Assembly: GCF_042643145.1 (NCBI RefSeq)
Contig: NZ_JBHRSA010000041.1
Coordinates: 1 to 64,000, forward strand
DNA length: 64,000 nucleotides
Origin: Virgibacillus_O xinjiangensis
Lineage (GTDB): Bacteria > Bacillota > Bacilli > Bacillales > Amphibacillaceae
Direction: 5' to 3'
Shown: positions 50,747 to 60,103 of the stretch, piece after piece
Numbering within the stretch: the stretch's first letter is position 1
Layout: each line of letters starts with the position of its first letter
Made by a program: the position numbers and the translations under genes
The notes under the pieces: generated by a model
The model's database searches: none
Told to the model about the DNA's origin: nothing
What the model saw: the letters and a program-made list of their open reading frames with translations, nothing else

Positions 50747-51952
50747 CTATATAAGACGGACTGATACAATTCCCTCGATTCTACTGATTTCTTTTTCCAG
50801 CTCAGGCAGCATATATTCGCTAACCTCGTCATCAATGTCAATCATGGTATATGCAACATCTCTCCGGCTTCTGTTCACCATATCTGCAATGTTCAGATGA
50901 TGGCTGGAAAGAATAGAGATGATCTGGCTGACCATGTTCGGAACATTGTGGTGGAATGCAGTTACACGTTTTTTACCGGTGTAGGGCAAGGATGCATTCG
51001 GGAAGTTGATCGAGTTTTTGATATTCCCTGTTTCCAAGAATTCCTTCACCTGCTTGGTAGCCATTACAGCACAATTCTCTTCTGACTCCCGCGTAGACGC
51101 GCCAAGATGCGGAATCGGCACGGCATTTTCCATGTTCAATACATTCTCGTTCGGGAAATCGGTAATATATTTTCCCACTTTTCCGTTTTGAAGTGCTAAT
51201 GCCATATCCTCTTCATTAACTAAACCATCACGAGAGAAATTCAGGATATGTACATCCGGTTTCATATAGGCAAATGCTTCCTCATTGAACATTCCTGTTG
51301 TATCATCAGTCAATGGAACATGAACGGTGATATAATCCGAGTTGGCAAACAGTTCCTCTATGGTCATGGCGCGATGGACGTTCCTGGAGAGATTCCAGGC
51401 AGTATTGACAGAGATGAATGGATCAAAACCGATGACATTCATGTCCAGGGCCAGGGCATCATTGGCAACAAGCGCCCCTATAGCCCCCAAGCCGATCACG
51501 CCTAAGGTCTTCCCTTTCACTTCTTTACCGACAAATTGCTTTTTGCCTGCTTCGACCTGTTTGGAAATCGATTCTTCTCTTCCATCCAATCCTTTCACCC
51601 AGCTTAGACCGTCGAAAAGATTACGGGATGAGGCAATCAAGGAAGTCAGAACCAGCTCTTTTACCGCGTTTGCATTGGCGCCTGGTGTATTGAAAACAGC
51701 AATTCCTTGATCAGTGCATCTGTCGACAGGGATGTTGTTGACTCCGGCCCCTGCCCGAGCAATCGCCTTTAAATTATCAGGGAAATCCATGTGGTGCATC
51801 GAATAACTGCGGGCAACAATGGCGTCGGGGTTTTCATGATCATCCGTGACGACATACTGCTCCTTATCAAAGACATTCAATCCCCGTTCAGCGATGTTGT
51901 TGAGTGTTTTTATTGTTTTTACTTGATCCAATGTGGTGGTCACCATTTTCAT
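50747..51952 (-). CDS. serA: D-3-phosphoglycerate dehydrogenase, short form with ACT domain
   Basis: First enzyme of serine synthesis. The 401-residue protein has the NAD motif TLGVIGLGAIGALVANDALA near 150. The catalytic Arg is in NFSRDGLVNEE near 238, the Glu in FPNENVLNMENA near 268 and the His in PIPHLGASTRESEENC near 285. The C-terminal ACT domain has NMVSQIISILSSHHLNIADM near 340. The intervening domain of long SerA is absent. A ZTP riboswitch with a terminator precedes it, linking serine, and so one-carbon units, to purine/folate status. No serC lies nearby. Confidence 0.94.
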   Translation of the reverse strand: MKMVTTTLDQVKTIKTLNNIAERGLNVFDKEQYVVTDDHENPDAIVARSYSMHHMDFPDNLKAIARAGAGVNNIPVDRCTDQGIAVFNTPGANANAVKELVLTSLIASSRNLFDGLSWVKGLDGREESISKQVEAGKKQFVGKEVKGKTLGVIGLGAIGALVANDALALDMNVIGFDPFISVNTAWNLSRNVHRAMTIEELFANSDYITVHVPLTDDTTGMFNEEAFAYMKPDVHILNFSRDGLVNEEDMALALQNGKVGKYITDFPNENVLNMENAVPIPHLGASTRESEENCAVMATKQVKEFLETGNIKNSINFPNASLPYTGKKRVTAFHHNVPNMVSQIISILSSHHLNIADMVNRSRRDVAYTMIDIDDEVSEYMLPELEKEISRIEGIVSVRLI

Positions 51953-52039
51953 TTTTCCTCCTTATACACAATGTAAAATGACAAGTGTTACTGACGTTCA
52001 TCCTCAATTTCTAGGTTTCAATTCGTGGCTATCCCTCCT

Positions 52040-52157
52040 AAAAAAGCAAAAAGAGGCAAGGGAAAAATTTCCCTTACCTCTGCCCAGGCGAACGGCTGAT
52101 CGTCACTATATGCTCCCTCACGGTGATCCGTGTTTCGCCAGTTACATATAGCCCTTT
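52040..52157 (-). promoter_or_regulatory. ZTP (pfl) riboswitch with intrinsic terminator
   Basis: On the minus strand all core elements of the pfl motif are present in order. P1 is CTATATG (52151-52145) pairing with CATATAG (52112-52106), followed by the conserved AACTGGCG. P2 is CACGG/CCGTG, then GGGAGC, a linker, and P3 with GCCGTTCGCCTGGGCA (52096-52081). Directly after comes a 13-bp terminator (52080-52068 with 52065-52053) ending in T runs. ZTP riboswitches act as ON switches: ligand binding to the aptamer prevents the terminator. The serA start is about 90 bases downstream. Confidence 0.88.
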
Positions 52158-52236
52158 TCATTTCTTTTATAGTAACAATATTCCCACCAGCATTCAATAG
52201 CTGAATGATGAAAATCGATAAAACTTCTTCTCCCGC

Positions 52237-53907
52237 TCACTGCTTCATTTTATAAACCCTTGCTTCAAAGGGTTTCAAGTTGATGGTACCTAATTTATCC
52301 TCTTCACGGATCACATAGTTGCTTAGACAATTTTTCGCCCTTTTACCATGTAACCCCTTAGGCAGTTCACACACGGTTTCTTCGTTAAAAAGGTTGGTGA
52401 TCACGATCATTACTTCCCCACCCAGCCTGCGTGTATAGGCATAGACCTGATCATCCTCTTCCAAAATCAACTCATACTTTCCGTAGACAAGAACTTCTTC
52501 CCGTTTCCTTAGCAGTATCAATTCTTTATAATACTGATATATAGAATCCTCTTGGTTCATTGCCTGCTGTACATTAATGAATTGATAATTTGGATTGACT
52601 CTGATCCATGGAACACCATCCGTAAAACCAGCCTGCTTCCTGTTTGACCACTGCATCGGTGTGCGGGAATTATCACGTCCGTTTTTCCAAATGATCTCCA
52701 TAATCTCTTGGTGGCTCTTCCCTGCTTTTTTCTCTGCGCGATAGAGATTATGAGTGGCAACATCCTTATAGTCATCTATTGAATCGAACCGTACATTGGT
52801 CATGCCTATTTCTTGACCCTGATAGATAAATGGTGTCCCTTGCATTAAGAAATACATCGTTGCCAGACATTTGGCAGACTTCTCCCAGATAGGCCCGTCA
52901 TCGCCCCAAGTGGATACAGAGCGTGGCTGATCATGGTTTTCAAGGAATAGAGCATTCCATCCTTTCCCTTCTAAACCTTTCTGCCACTTTGTCAACGTCT
53001 CTTTCAATGCGTGGATATCCAATCCACCTGACGTGCTTTTTCCCCATAGATCCAAGTGTTCGAATTGAAAGATCATATCAAACTTCCCATTTTTTTCGCC
53101 GACCCATTCATCGGCTTCTTCTACAGTGACACCATTTGCTTCACCGACAGTCATAATATCATAATTGGAAAATGTCTCCTCTTTCAATTCTTTCAGGTAT
53201 ACCTGAATACCCTCCCTGTTTCTATGCCCCTCCATCGACGGAACATATTCTTTCTGTTCCGGATTAGGAAGGTCCGGCAATCCGGGAAGTTTTTTTATAT
53301 GTGATATGGCATCAACCCGGAATCCGTCAATCCCCTTATCAAGCCACCAATTGACCATGCTGTACAGTTCCTTGCGAACGACTGGATTCTCCCAGTTCAA
53401 GTCCGGCTGTTTTTTAGAAAAAACATGCATATAATATTCTTTGGTCCGCTCATCATATTCCCATGCTGAGCCGTGGAAGATGGACTCCCAGTTATTCGGT
53501 TCCCTTCCTTTTTTTCCCGGACGCCATATATAATAGTCACGATAGGGGTTGTGCTTGGAAGAACGGGATTCAATGAACCACGGGTGTTCATCGGATGTAT
53601 GGTTGATGACGAGATCCATAATCAATTTCATACCACGGTTATGGGTTTCTTCAAGCATTTGATCAAAATCCTGCATGGTGCCGAATTCTTCCATGATCCC
53701 CTTATAGTCACTGATGTCATATCCATTATCATCATTCGGCGAACTGTAGACAGGGCAAACCCAAATGACGTCAATGCCAAGTTCCTTCAAATAGTCCAGT
53801 TTGGATATGATACCTTGGATATCCCCAACTCCATCACCGTTCGAATCTTTAAAACTTCTTGGATAGATCTGATAAACAACTGCTTCCTTCCACCATCGCC
53901 TGTCCAT
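52237..53907 (-). CDS. malL: Alpha-glucosidase, GH13 (oligo-1,6-glucosidase type)
   Basis: A 556-residue cytoplasmic GH13 enzyme that hydrolyses short alpha-glucosides. It has DVIWVCPVYSSPNDDNGYDI near 45-65, LIMDLVINHTSDEHPWF near 95, the nucleophile in GIDGFRVDAISHIKK near 195, the acid/base in IMTVGEANG near 255 and LFLENHDQPR near 324. The residue after the nucleophile is Ala; relatives carry Val for alpha-1,6 or Thr for alpha-1,4 two positions on, so linkage preference is open. The start is behind GGTGGGAG; the longer frame is unlikely. No sugar transporter or regulator is adjacent. Confidence 0.9.
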   Translation of the reverse strand: MDRRWWKEAVVYQIYPRSFKDSNGDGVGDIQGIISKLDYLKELGIDVIWVCPVYSSPNDDNGYDISDYKGIMEEFGTMQDFDQMLEETHNRGMKLIMDLVINHTSDEHPWFIESRSSKHNPYRDYYIWRPGKKGREPNNWESIFHGSAWEYDERTKEYYMHVFSKKQPDLNWENPVVRKELYSMVNWWLDKGIDGFRVDAISHIKKLPGLPDLPNPEQKEYVPSMEGHRNREGIQVYLKELKEETFSNYDIMTVGEANGVTVEEADEWVGEKNGKFDMIFQFEHLDLWGKSTSGGLDIHALKETLTKWQKGLEGKGWNALFLENHDQPRSVSTWGDDGPIWEKSAKCLATMYFLMQGTPFIYQGQEIGMTNVRFDSIDDYKDVATHNLYRAEKKAGKSHQEIMEIIWKNGRDNSRTPMQWSNRKQAGFTDGVPWIRVNPNYQFINVQQAMNQEDSIYQYYKELILLRKREEVLVYGKYELILEEDDQVYAYTRRLGGEVMIVITNLFNEETVCELPKGLHGKRAKNCLSNYVIREEDKLGTINLKPFEARVYKMKQ

Positions 53908-53982
53908 ATTCTCCCACCTGCTTTCCCTATTTTTATCATTCCCTGTCGACTTGAGAGACCGACCATTCATGACTGACTTCCC

Positions 53983-54273
53983 TTATTCTCCTAAATCAGC
54001 CAACCATTTACGCAGTTTTCCCTTTGGATAATAGACCTTCCCATTCAGGACAATATGGGGGATGTCCGGGTGATCTTCGGTCAAAGCTTTAGCATCCTCT
54101 TTAGAAATCCCTAGAAAATAATGAACATCTTTTTCCTTGATCAGCTCATGGTCATCTTCTTCATGGAAGAAATCCATATGGCTTTTTAATGGTGGGTTCT
54201 TAAAGTTCTTTAACCCATCCCCTATGAAATATCCTAAAGCGGCAATCCCTACAGCTAGCCAAAAATAATCCAT
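53983..54273 (-). CDS. Membrane-anchored protein with excisionase-like domain
   Basis: A 96-residue protein. One N-terminal membrane segment (FWLAVGIAALGYFIGDGL) is followed by a charged linker. The C-terminal 45 residues (VHYFLGISKEDAKALTEDHP and a KVYYPKGKLRKWLADLG end) resemble a MerR/excisionase winged helix. It may bind DNA or a protein at the membrane; no specific function is known. AAGGAAGGGGAGGA precedes the ATG; a longer frame is unlikely. Confidence 0.65.
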   Translation of the reverse strand: MDYFWLAVGIAALGYFIGDGLKNFKNPPLKSHMDFFHEEDDHELIKEKDVHYFLGISKEDAKALTEDHPDIPHIVLNGKVYYPKGKLRKWLADLGE

Positions 54274-54469
54274 TTCAATCCTCCCCTTCCTTTGATTGTT
54301 GATCAGAACCATATGTTTTATTCGAAAGATTGTGGTCAGTAGATGCTACGATTTCCGGTGGGAATAGTTTCAAAGTTTTTCGATTTCCGTCATTACCAGA
54401 TTTCCGTCATTACCAAAGTTAGCTTGCTCATTGGGGAAACAGAGGTGGTTTACAGATACCTATAACAAA

Positions 54470-54513
54470 ATCAAAAGGCCATCCCCCTATGTAATCCTAC
54501 AAGAAGATGGCCT
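54470..54513 (-). terminator. Terminator of the 37-residue gene
   Basis: Eight-bp perfect stem (54476-54483 with 54506-54513) with a 22-base loop, then TTTTGAT on the minus strand, 14 bases after the stop. Confidence 0.6.
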
Positions 54514-54527
54514 CCGGTGAGGTTTAA

Positions 54528-54641
54528 TTACTTATTTTTGACCGGTGTGCACACTGCATATAGACCCTCTGATGGGTCGGACATATCTACGGATATTATT
54601 TTATACCCTCCAAAATCTATTTGTTTGTCGATTTGTTCCAT
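54528..54641 (-). CDS. Small protein, 37 residues
   Basis: MEQIDKQIDFGGYKIISVDM followed by SDPSEGLYAVCTPVKNK. AAGGAAGAG precedes the ATG and a terminator follows, so it is a likely real gene. No membrane segment; beta-rich with one Cys. The longer frame to 54710 has no supported start. No family recognised. Confidence 0.5.
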   Translation of the reverse strand: MEQIDKQIDFGGYKIISVDMSDPSEGLYAVCTPVKNK

Positions 54642-54747
54642 GGCTCTTCTTCCTTCCTTTCGATTTCTCACACAATAGCCATTATATGCGCTATCTCGGT
54701 AAAGGTGCATAGGATTTTCTGATACAACTCATCGTCTAGATTCCGCT

Positions 54748-55956
54748 TCAAGAATCTGCTCTGGTTTCCAGGGAGGTGAACTTACTTTCCTTTCTGCCAT
54801 ACAGAAGGAAGTAGACAAAGATGCCTGCTGCTATCAAGCCAACCATTGATAAGTACAGGCCTCTATAACCGACTTCTGGTACAAGGAAACCTAAGAAGAA
54901 AGGTCCTATACCTATCCCTATATCCAATAAAATAAAATAGGTGGAATTCGCCAGTCCCGCTCGATGCGGTGGTGTCAATTTGATCGCCAACGCTTGGATG
55001 ACCGACTGTAGATTACCATAACCCAAACCGATTAATGTTGCTGCCAGCAAGAAGACAACACTTGTATCCGCTTGGCTGAGCAGATACATTCCCAGTGCAA
55101 ATATAATCAAGGCAGGATAAACAACCGTGTTACCGCCTTTTACATCCATCAACTTTCCTGTAAAAGGCCGTGATACTAAGATTGCCACCCCATACACGAA
55201 GAAGTACATACTTCCAGCTTCTACCAAATTGATTTCCGCCGCATAGGTAGTTATAAAGGATAGTGTTGCAGAATACGCAACTGCCAAGATTAACATGACA
55301 ATGGAAACAGGCAATGCTCGTGGTTCGATAAAGTCGGATAAGGACAGGCCCTTCTTCCCATTGTTCGCTTCTTTATACTCTACTATGGGTTCCCGTACCG
55401 GAAGGGCAAATAATAGACTGATAATCCCTACGACTAACGAAAATATAAATATACTCAAATATCCAAAATAACCAATGAGGACGACACCAATTAACGGACC
55501 GATCGCCGTTGATAACACGATACTTAAGCTGAAATAACTGATACCTTCCCCTTTCCTGGAGTCCGGTACCACCTGCGCGGCTATGGTTCCAGTAGCAGTG
55601 GTTGCCAAACCTACCCCAATGCCATGCAGGAAGCGGATCAAGAGCAGGACATAGATAGATATAGACAGTAAATAAAACAACGTCATGGTAACAAAAAACA
55701 AAATTCCAATAACCAACATTTTCTTACTGCCTATTTTTCCGATTTCCTTCCCGCCATATAATCTCCCGAGCAAGACCCCGAGGATGAAAATGCTGGACAC
55801 CAATCCAGCCATACTTGTGGCAGCGTCATATGTATCAGCAGCATAAGAAGCCATAGTTACCAACAATAGATACATCGACAGCATGGTGACAAAATTGACC
55901 ATCGAAATGGCAACGAAATCTCTTGTCCACAACTTTTCTTTTTGCAAATGACTCAC
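54748..55956 (-). CDS. MFS transporter
   Basis: A 402-residue major facilitator with about 12 segments. It has GRLYGGKEIGKIGSKKMLVI after the second segment, RFLHGIGVGLATTATGTIAA near 108 and LSTAIGPLIGVVLIGYFG near 150, the motif C region of exporters. It resembles YfkF/YwoG-type Bacillus efflux proteins of unknown substrate. It stands alone on the minus strand. Confidence 0.85.
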   Translation of the reverse strand: MSHLQKEKLWTRDFVAISMVNFVTMLSMYLLLVTMASYAADTYDAATSMAGLVSSIFILGVLLGRLYGGKEIGKIGSKKMLVIGILFFVTMTLFYLLSISIYVLLLIRFLHGIGVGLATTATGTIAAQVVPDSRKGEGISYFSLSIVLSTAIGPLIGVVLIGYFGYLSIFIFSLVVGIISLLFALPVREPIVEYKEANNGKKGLSLSDFIEPRALPVSIVMLILAVAYSATLSFITTYAAEINLVEAGSMYFFVYGVAILVSRPFTGKLMDVKGGNTVVYPALIIFALGMYLLSQADTSVVFLLAATLIGLGYGNLQSVIQALAIKLTPPHRAGLANSTYFILLDIGIGIGPFFLGFLVPEVGYRGLYLSMVGLIAAGIFVYFLLYGRKESKFTSLETRADS

Positions 55957-56078
55957 TGCTCCCCCGTTGATTGACAGATAACTAACTAGAGTATACGGCT
56001 TTCACTATTTATTGTCTATGCCTACTAATCTCTTCCAGATAGGCAAAGGAGCCACAGTTTAGGATGTGGTCGTTAACC

Positions 56079-56117
56079 AAAAAACCTATTTCCCCCAATT
56101 CTATTGGTGAAAATAGG
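56079..56117 (-). terminator. Terminator of the LysM-GH18 gene
   Basis: An imperfect hairpin (CCTATTT and CCAAT pair with ATTGG and AAATAGG) followed by six T on the minus strand, about 50 bp after the stop. Confidence 0.65.
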
Positions 56118-56170
56118 CACACATTTGATAATTAGCTGATTGGTGGTTGATTCAAAAAAACAAACTCCCC

Positions 56171-57582
56171 TTATAACTTACGTATGGTAAAGTAGCTTTG
56201 AAGGACTGGCCAATTCTGTGGGAATGGGCTCCCCAATACCCAGTAGCTTCCTCCTCTCAAGCCGTATTCTTCAATGGTATCGTATTTCGCTGCCATGCTT
56301 CGTGCATCTTCAAACCAAACTTCATGCTCTTGATCATTTTCATCAACATAGCGAAAATAGGGAGATTGGGAAACTTGGTCATACTGAATGGATGCTCCAT
56401 ATCTTGCAGCGAGCTCCACAGCTTCCTTGGGGCTGACGGTGCGGGCACGTGTCCCTTCTATCCATGGTATATTCCAGTCACGACCATACAGGGGTATTCC
56501 CATCAATATTTTTTCACGCGGGATGACGGTCACCGCATAATCCAGGACTTCCCTTACTTCATGAATAGGTGCGATTGCCAATGGCCTGCCGCCGGCCCAC
56601 CCCCATTCATATGTCATTAATACGACAAAATCAAGGATTTCCCCTTGTGCGGCATAATCATGTGCTTCATATAGTAGTCCTGCTTGGTCTGCACTGTCCT
56701 TCGGTGCCAGGGCGGAGGATACAGAATACCCCAGCGGTCGCAGCCTCTCCACTACACGTCTGAGAAAACTATTGTAGTTTTCCCTGTCTTCCGGATAAAC
56801 GTACTCTAAATCGAAATTTACTCCTGTATATCCTTTTTCCTGCATCTCCTCAAGGATATGGTCGATGAGTGAATTCTGACGCTCGGTATTTCTCAGTACA
56901 GCAGCTGCTATGTCCGAGCTGAACGAACCACCCGAAAAATTGGTCAATACAAGCAATGGCGCTACATTATTTGCCCTAGCCGCCTCCAGCAGCGGAGTAT
57001 CTTGCAATTCTGTAAGAGAGCCATCTTCCCGGAAGGAATAAGTGAATGGTGTTAAATAGGTGAAATGCCTGCCAAGTGCAAGCACCTCCTGCCTTCCTGT
57101 CTCACTCATATCTGTTGTATACGCATTAATATCTTTTACAGGCTTTGCTCCCCTCGGTATATAGAGCACTTGGCCTATGGAAAGAAAGGATGGATCAGCA
57201 ATTTGGTTTACTTGCATGATTTGCTGGACAGGTACGTTATAGGTTTGAGCTAATGCCCATAAAGTTTCTCCTGGTTGGACAGTATGTGGAAAATAAGGAA
57301 GGACCAACATGTCACCAACAAAAATCAACGACGGGTCCGAAATCTGATTGAGCTGCCCCAATTGTTCTAGAGGCATTCCAAAACGTTGGGCGATTCCCCA
57401 AAGTGTGTCACCCTGTTGCACGACATACTCCCGGCCAGGCTCCGGTATTACCAATGCTTGCCCAACCACCAGTATGTCCGGAAGATTAAGTTGATTCGCT
57501 AAAACAACCTGATTGATATCCGCCCCATAACGGAGGGCTATCTCCCATATGTATCTCCACGCTGTACCACATGAATTTGCAT
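56171..57582 (-). CDS. LysM-GH18 spore cortex hydrolase (SleL/YaaH type), frameshifted at the 5' end
   Basis: The protein has three LysM repeats (about 1-50, 58-102 and 105-150) and a GH18 domain to residue 475, with the active-site GVNFDLEYVYPED and FVVLMTYEWGWAGG. Relatives start MQIHVVQRGDTLWEIALRYG. Here MQIHVVQRGDT begins at 57582, behind GGTGG, but runs to a stop after three more codons. WEIALRYG and all that follows lie in the +1 frame. One base appears missing near 57548-57551 (ACA-TA-TGG instead of ACA-NTA-TGG). A frame from further upstream (57598) reads through with an altered first LysM. It should act on the spore cortex in germination. Confidence 0.82.
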
Positions 57583-57721
57583 ACATCCACCACCTCACAA
57601 TATGTCCCTATATACCAAGCTATTCAGAAGGCATGGACGATATTATGCTGATTTCCCCTATAGGCATCGAAAGAAGGACACTGTCCATACAACAGATGAA
57701 TTGCTTAATGATCCTTTCATA

Positions 57722-57751
57722 CAAAAAACTGCCCATCCGAAGATGGGCAGT
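57722..57751 (-). terminator. phoX terminator
   Basis: Ten-bp perfect stem (57728-57737 with 57742-57751), four-base loop, then TTTTTTG on the minus strand. Confidence 0.9.
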
Positions 57752-57764
57752 CACTTTTTTCATC

Positions 57765-59201
57765 TTATAGAACGGGCATCCCATGACGATGGAATGCGGC
57801 AACTTCAAGGTCAGTCATTCCCTGTACCTCTGCAAAGGCAGCAAGTTTATCTGAAATCTCAGGTGCATAGCCTTTCGGGGGAGCAGCATGTCCCATGCGA
57901 CGCTGGCCTCTTGCATTTCTCTTGGCAAATGGTCCCCAGATTGCCAATGTCAATCCTGGATCCTGGATGTTCACGAAGAATGTCTTCCCATCTGGAGAGA
58001 ATGTAGGTCCAGCCAGTTCTGAATGATTCAGTCTGTTTTCAGCAAATGTATAGGCTTCTCCTTCAGGCGTAAGGCCGATAATCCTGTCTACCCCGCCACC
58101 ATCTTCCGCAATCCATAGGTCTCCCCATGGTGTAACTGTTATATTATCCGGAGCTTCCAGGTCATTCGATTTGGTAGATTCATAGAACAATTCCAAGGTG
58201 TTCGTAGCCGGGATGTAACGGTAAACTGTACCTAACCCCTCTTGCCCTCCGGAAGTATCAGAGAACCAGAAAACTCCCCCTACCATATGACAGCCCTCCA
58301 ACCGGGAGAATTGGATGCACCCTTTATCTTCTGCATCATCCGTGGGTTTCTCCGGATCCACATCTTTCCATACGATACCAAACTTCTGCCCGGAATAGAA
58401 ATCACTTGCATGATTGGCGCTTAACTCCTCTATGGCTGCTGCCTGCAGCTTTCCTCCTTTATGTAGTGAGCCGATTTTCTGACTGCGGTCGTTTGGAAGA
58501 AATCGATAAAAAAAGCTTGGTCCTGCATCCTCTGTAAGATAAACAATGCCAGTTGCAGGATCTACATCCACTGCTTCGTGGGAAAATGCCCCCATTTCAC
58601 GTATCGGTGTTTTTGACAAGTTGTTCTCCGGATCCAATGGGTCTACTTCAAAGACATATCCATGTCCCCTGTGCAGGGTTTCTTCACAGGTCAACCAGGT
58701 GCCCCACGGTGTCCCGCCACCTGCACAGTTACGGATGGTGCCGGCAGAGGTCACATATTCTTCCTCTACTTTCCGGTTGGCTCCTACCACGAGAGCGGTC
58801 GTTCCGCCTGTATAATCTTTACTATACGGATTTTCACCGATCACCGGATACTTCGTATTGCCTGTCAGCTCGTGGTTGCGTACGAGAATGGTAGAATTGT
58901 GTTTCCCCTGGAATGCTGCCATACCATCAAACTTTTGAGGGACAGGCCGGCCATCTGCCATTTTGCTTCCCTCTTCCGAGATAATTCGGTATTGGAATCC
59001 TCTTGGAAGGTCGAACACACCACCAGGGTCTTTTGCCAGAGGCCCGAAGCCGCTCAGTGACCCTTTCGCCTGGGGAGATGCTGCAAGAGCTGCTTTTTCA
59101 CTCAAGGATAAGAACCCGCTTGCCCCTAAGGCGATTGCTGCTGTACTCATGCCCCCGACCCTCAAAAATCGACGCCTGTCCATATTCGGTTTCCCACTCA
59201 T
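57765..59201 (-). CDS. PhoX-family protein (DUF839) with Tat signal
   Basis: A 478-residue exported protein. A twin-arginine signal (MDRRRFLRVGG, then a hydrophobic stretch to AALAASPQ) sends it through Tat folded. The mature part is a PhoX-type beta-propeller with NHELTGNTKYPV near 105, TWLTCEETLHRGHGYVFEVD near 161, GAFSHEAVDVDP near 195 and EAPDNITVTPWGDLWIAEDG near 342. PhoX proteins are Ca/Fe alkaline phosphatases. Activity here is likely but not certain, since the family is broad. AGGAGG precedes the ATG. It is divergent from tatA. Confidence 0.9.
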   Translation of the reverse strand: MSGKPNMDRRRFLRVGGMSTAAIALGASGFLSLSEKAALAASPQAKGSLSGFGPLAKDPGGVFDLPRGFQYRIISEEGSKMADGRPVPQKFDGMAAFQGKHNSTILVRNHELTGNTKYPVIGENPYSKDYTGGTTALVVGANRKVEEEYVTSAGTIRNCAGGGTPWGTWLTCEETLHRGHGYVFEVDPLDPENNLSKTPIREMGAFSHEAVDVDPATGIVYLTEDAGPSFFYRFLPNDRSQKIGSLHKGGKLQAAAIEELSANHASDFYSGQKFGIVWKDVDPEKPTDDAEDKGCIQFSRLEGCHMVGGVFWFSDTSGGQEGLGTVYRYIPATNTLELFYESTKSNDLEAPDNITVTPWGDLWIAEDGGGVDRIIGLTPEGEAYTFAENRLNHSELAGPTFSPDGKTFFVNIQDPGLTLAIWGPFAKRNARGQRRMGHAAPPKGYAPEISDKLAAFAEVQGMTDLEVAAFHRHGMPVL

Positions 59202-59399
59202 TGAAAATCCTCCTCTGTTCATTTATGTTTCCCTGATTCCTATTACTAGCGTAACAATTGGTTATTAAAGGAAAATTGAATCGTTGTAAAATAAACGTTA
59301 ATCCCTTGCGATTTGGTTGTCCCGAAATAGAAACGTGTTAAAATAAGAAATATAGGGAAGAATGAAGTTACAAAACTTTTATAAAGAAGGGATTTTTAG

Positions 59400-59618
59400 A
59401 TGCTTTCATCAATTGGAATACCAGGCCTGATTTTAATCCTAGTCATCGCATTGGTTATTTTCGGTCCTAAAAAGCTTCCGGAAATCGGCAAGGCCACCGG
59501 AGAGACTCTGCGCGAATTCAAAAATTCCGCCCGCGATTTGGCAAGTGACCCAGAAGAAGAGAAGAAAAAAGATAGCACGGAATCTGCGGATACTCCAAAG
59601 GAAATGAGCAAATCATAG
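59400..59618 (+). CDS. tatA: Twin-arginine translocase subunit TatA
   Basis: A 72-residue protein with one N-terminal membrane helix (PGLILILVIALVIFGPKKLP), the FGPKKLPEIGK hinge, an amphipathic helix (GETLREFKNSARDLAS) and an acidic tail. It is the pore subunit of Tat export. It lies 198 bp from the PhoX-like gene in divergent orientation. In B. subtilis phoD-tatAd-tatCd are likewise linked, which suggests a dedicated substrate. No tatC is adjacent. AAGAAGGG precedes the start. Confidence 0.95.
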   Translation: MLSSIGIPGLILILVIALVIFGPKKLPEIGKATGETLREFKNSARDLASDPEEEKKKDSTESADTPKEMSKS

Positions 59619-59626
59619 AGCACAAG

Positions 59627-59655
59627 AAAAGGGATGCAAATTGCATCCCTTTTTT
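59627..59655. terminator. Bidirectional terminator
   Basis: A 13-bp perfect stem (59627-59639 with 59643-59655 region, GGGATGC/GCATCCC core) with A and T flanks, between tatA and the convergent coiled-coil gene. Confidence 0.85.
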
Positions 59656-59658
59656 CAT

Positions 59659-59931
59659 TTAGAGAACATCATGGTTGTTTTGTTTCGCCTCCTGCACCTG
59701 TTGGCGAGTATCATGCAGTTGCTGATATGCTTGCTGAAACTGCGGATTCTCTGTAGCTTCCTTCCCAGCTTCATGCTGTGCCTGCTGAAGTTCCCATTCC
59801 GCATGCTGCAGCTGGTCATGCGCCTTCTCCAGTAATTCTTCGTCCTGTCCTTGTGCCAGACGGATGGCTTCCTGAGCCTCATCAATCTGATGACTGGCTT
59901 TTTGTAATTGCTGATGTAAATGTTCGGACAT
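59659..59931 (-). CDS. Gln-rich coiled-coil protein, paralogue of 23901-24200
   Basis: A 90-residue all-helical protein (MSEHLHQQLQKASHQIDEAQ, then EKAHDQLQHAEWELQQAQHE, then NPQFQQAYQQLHDTRQQVQE). It follows the same two-module layout as the Gln/Ala-rich protein at 23901-24200 but is more charged. GAGAGGGAT precedes the ATG; the frame extends 11 codons further but without a site. Function unknown. Confidence 0.65.
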   Translation of the reverse strand: MSEHLHQQLQKASHQIDEAQEAIRLAQGQDEELLEKAHDQLQHAEWELQQAQHEAGKEATENPQFQQAYQQLHDTRQQVQEAKQNNHDVL

Positions 59932-60103
59932 ATACAATCCCTCTCTTTCATGAAAGCTATGCAATATTTTTTCCCAAGTCAGCCTTATTATGTATCATCT
60001 GTCTCTATGAAAAGCTTGCAGGCTTACTCGAAAGCAGGCAGTCTTATACATGGTATAAAAAATTCTGTGTTAGGTCCTTCCTCTTGCCCCTGCTGCTCCA
60101 AGC

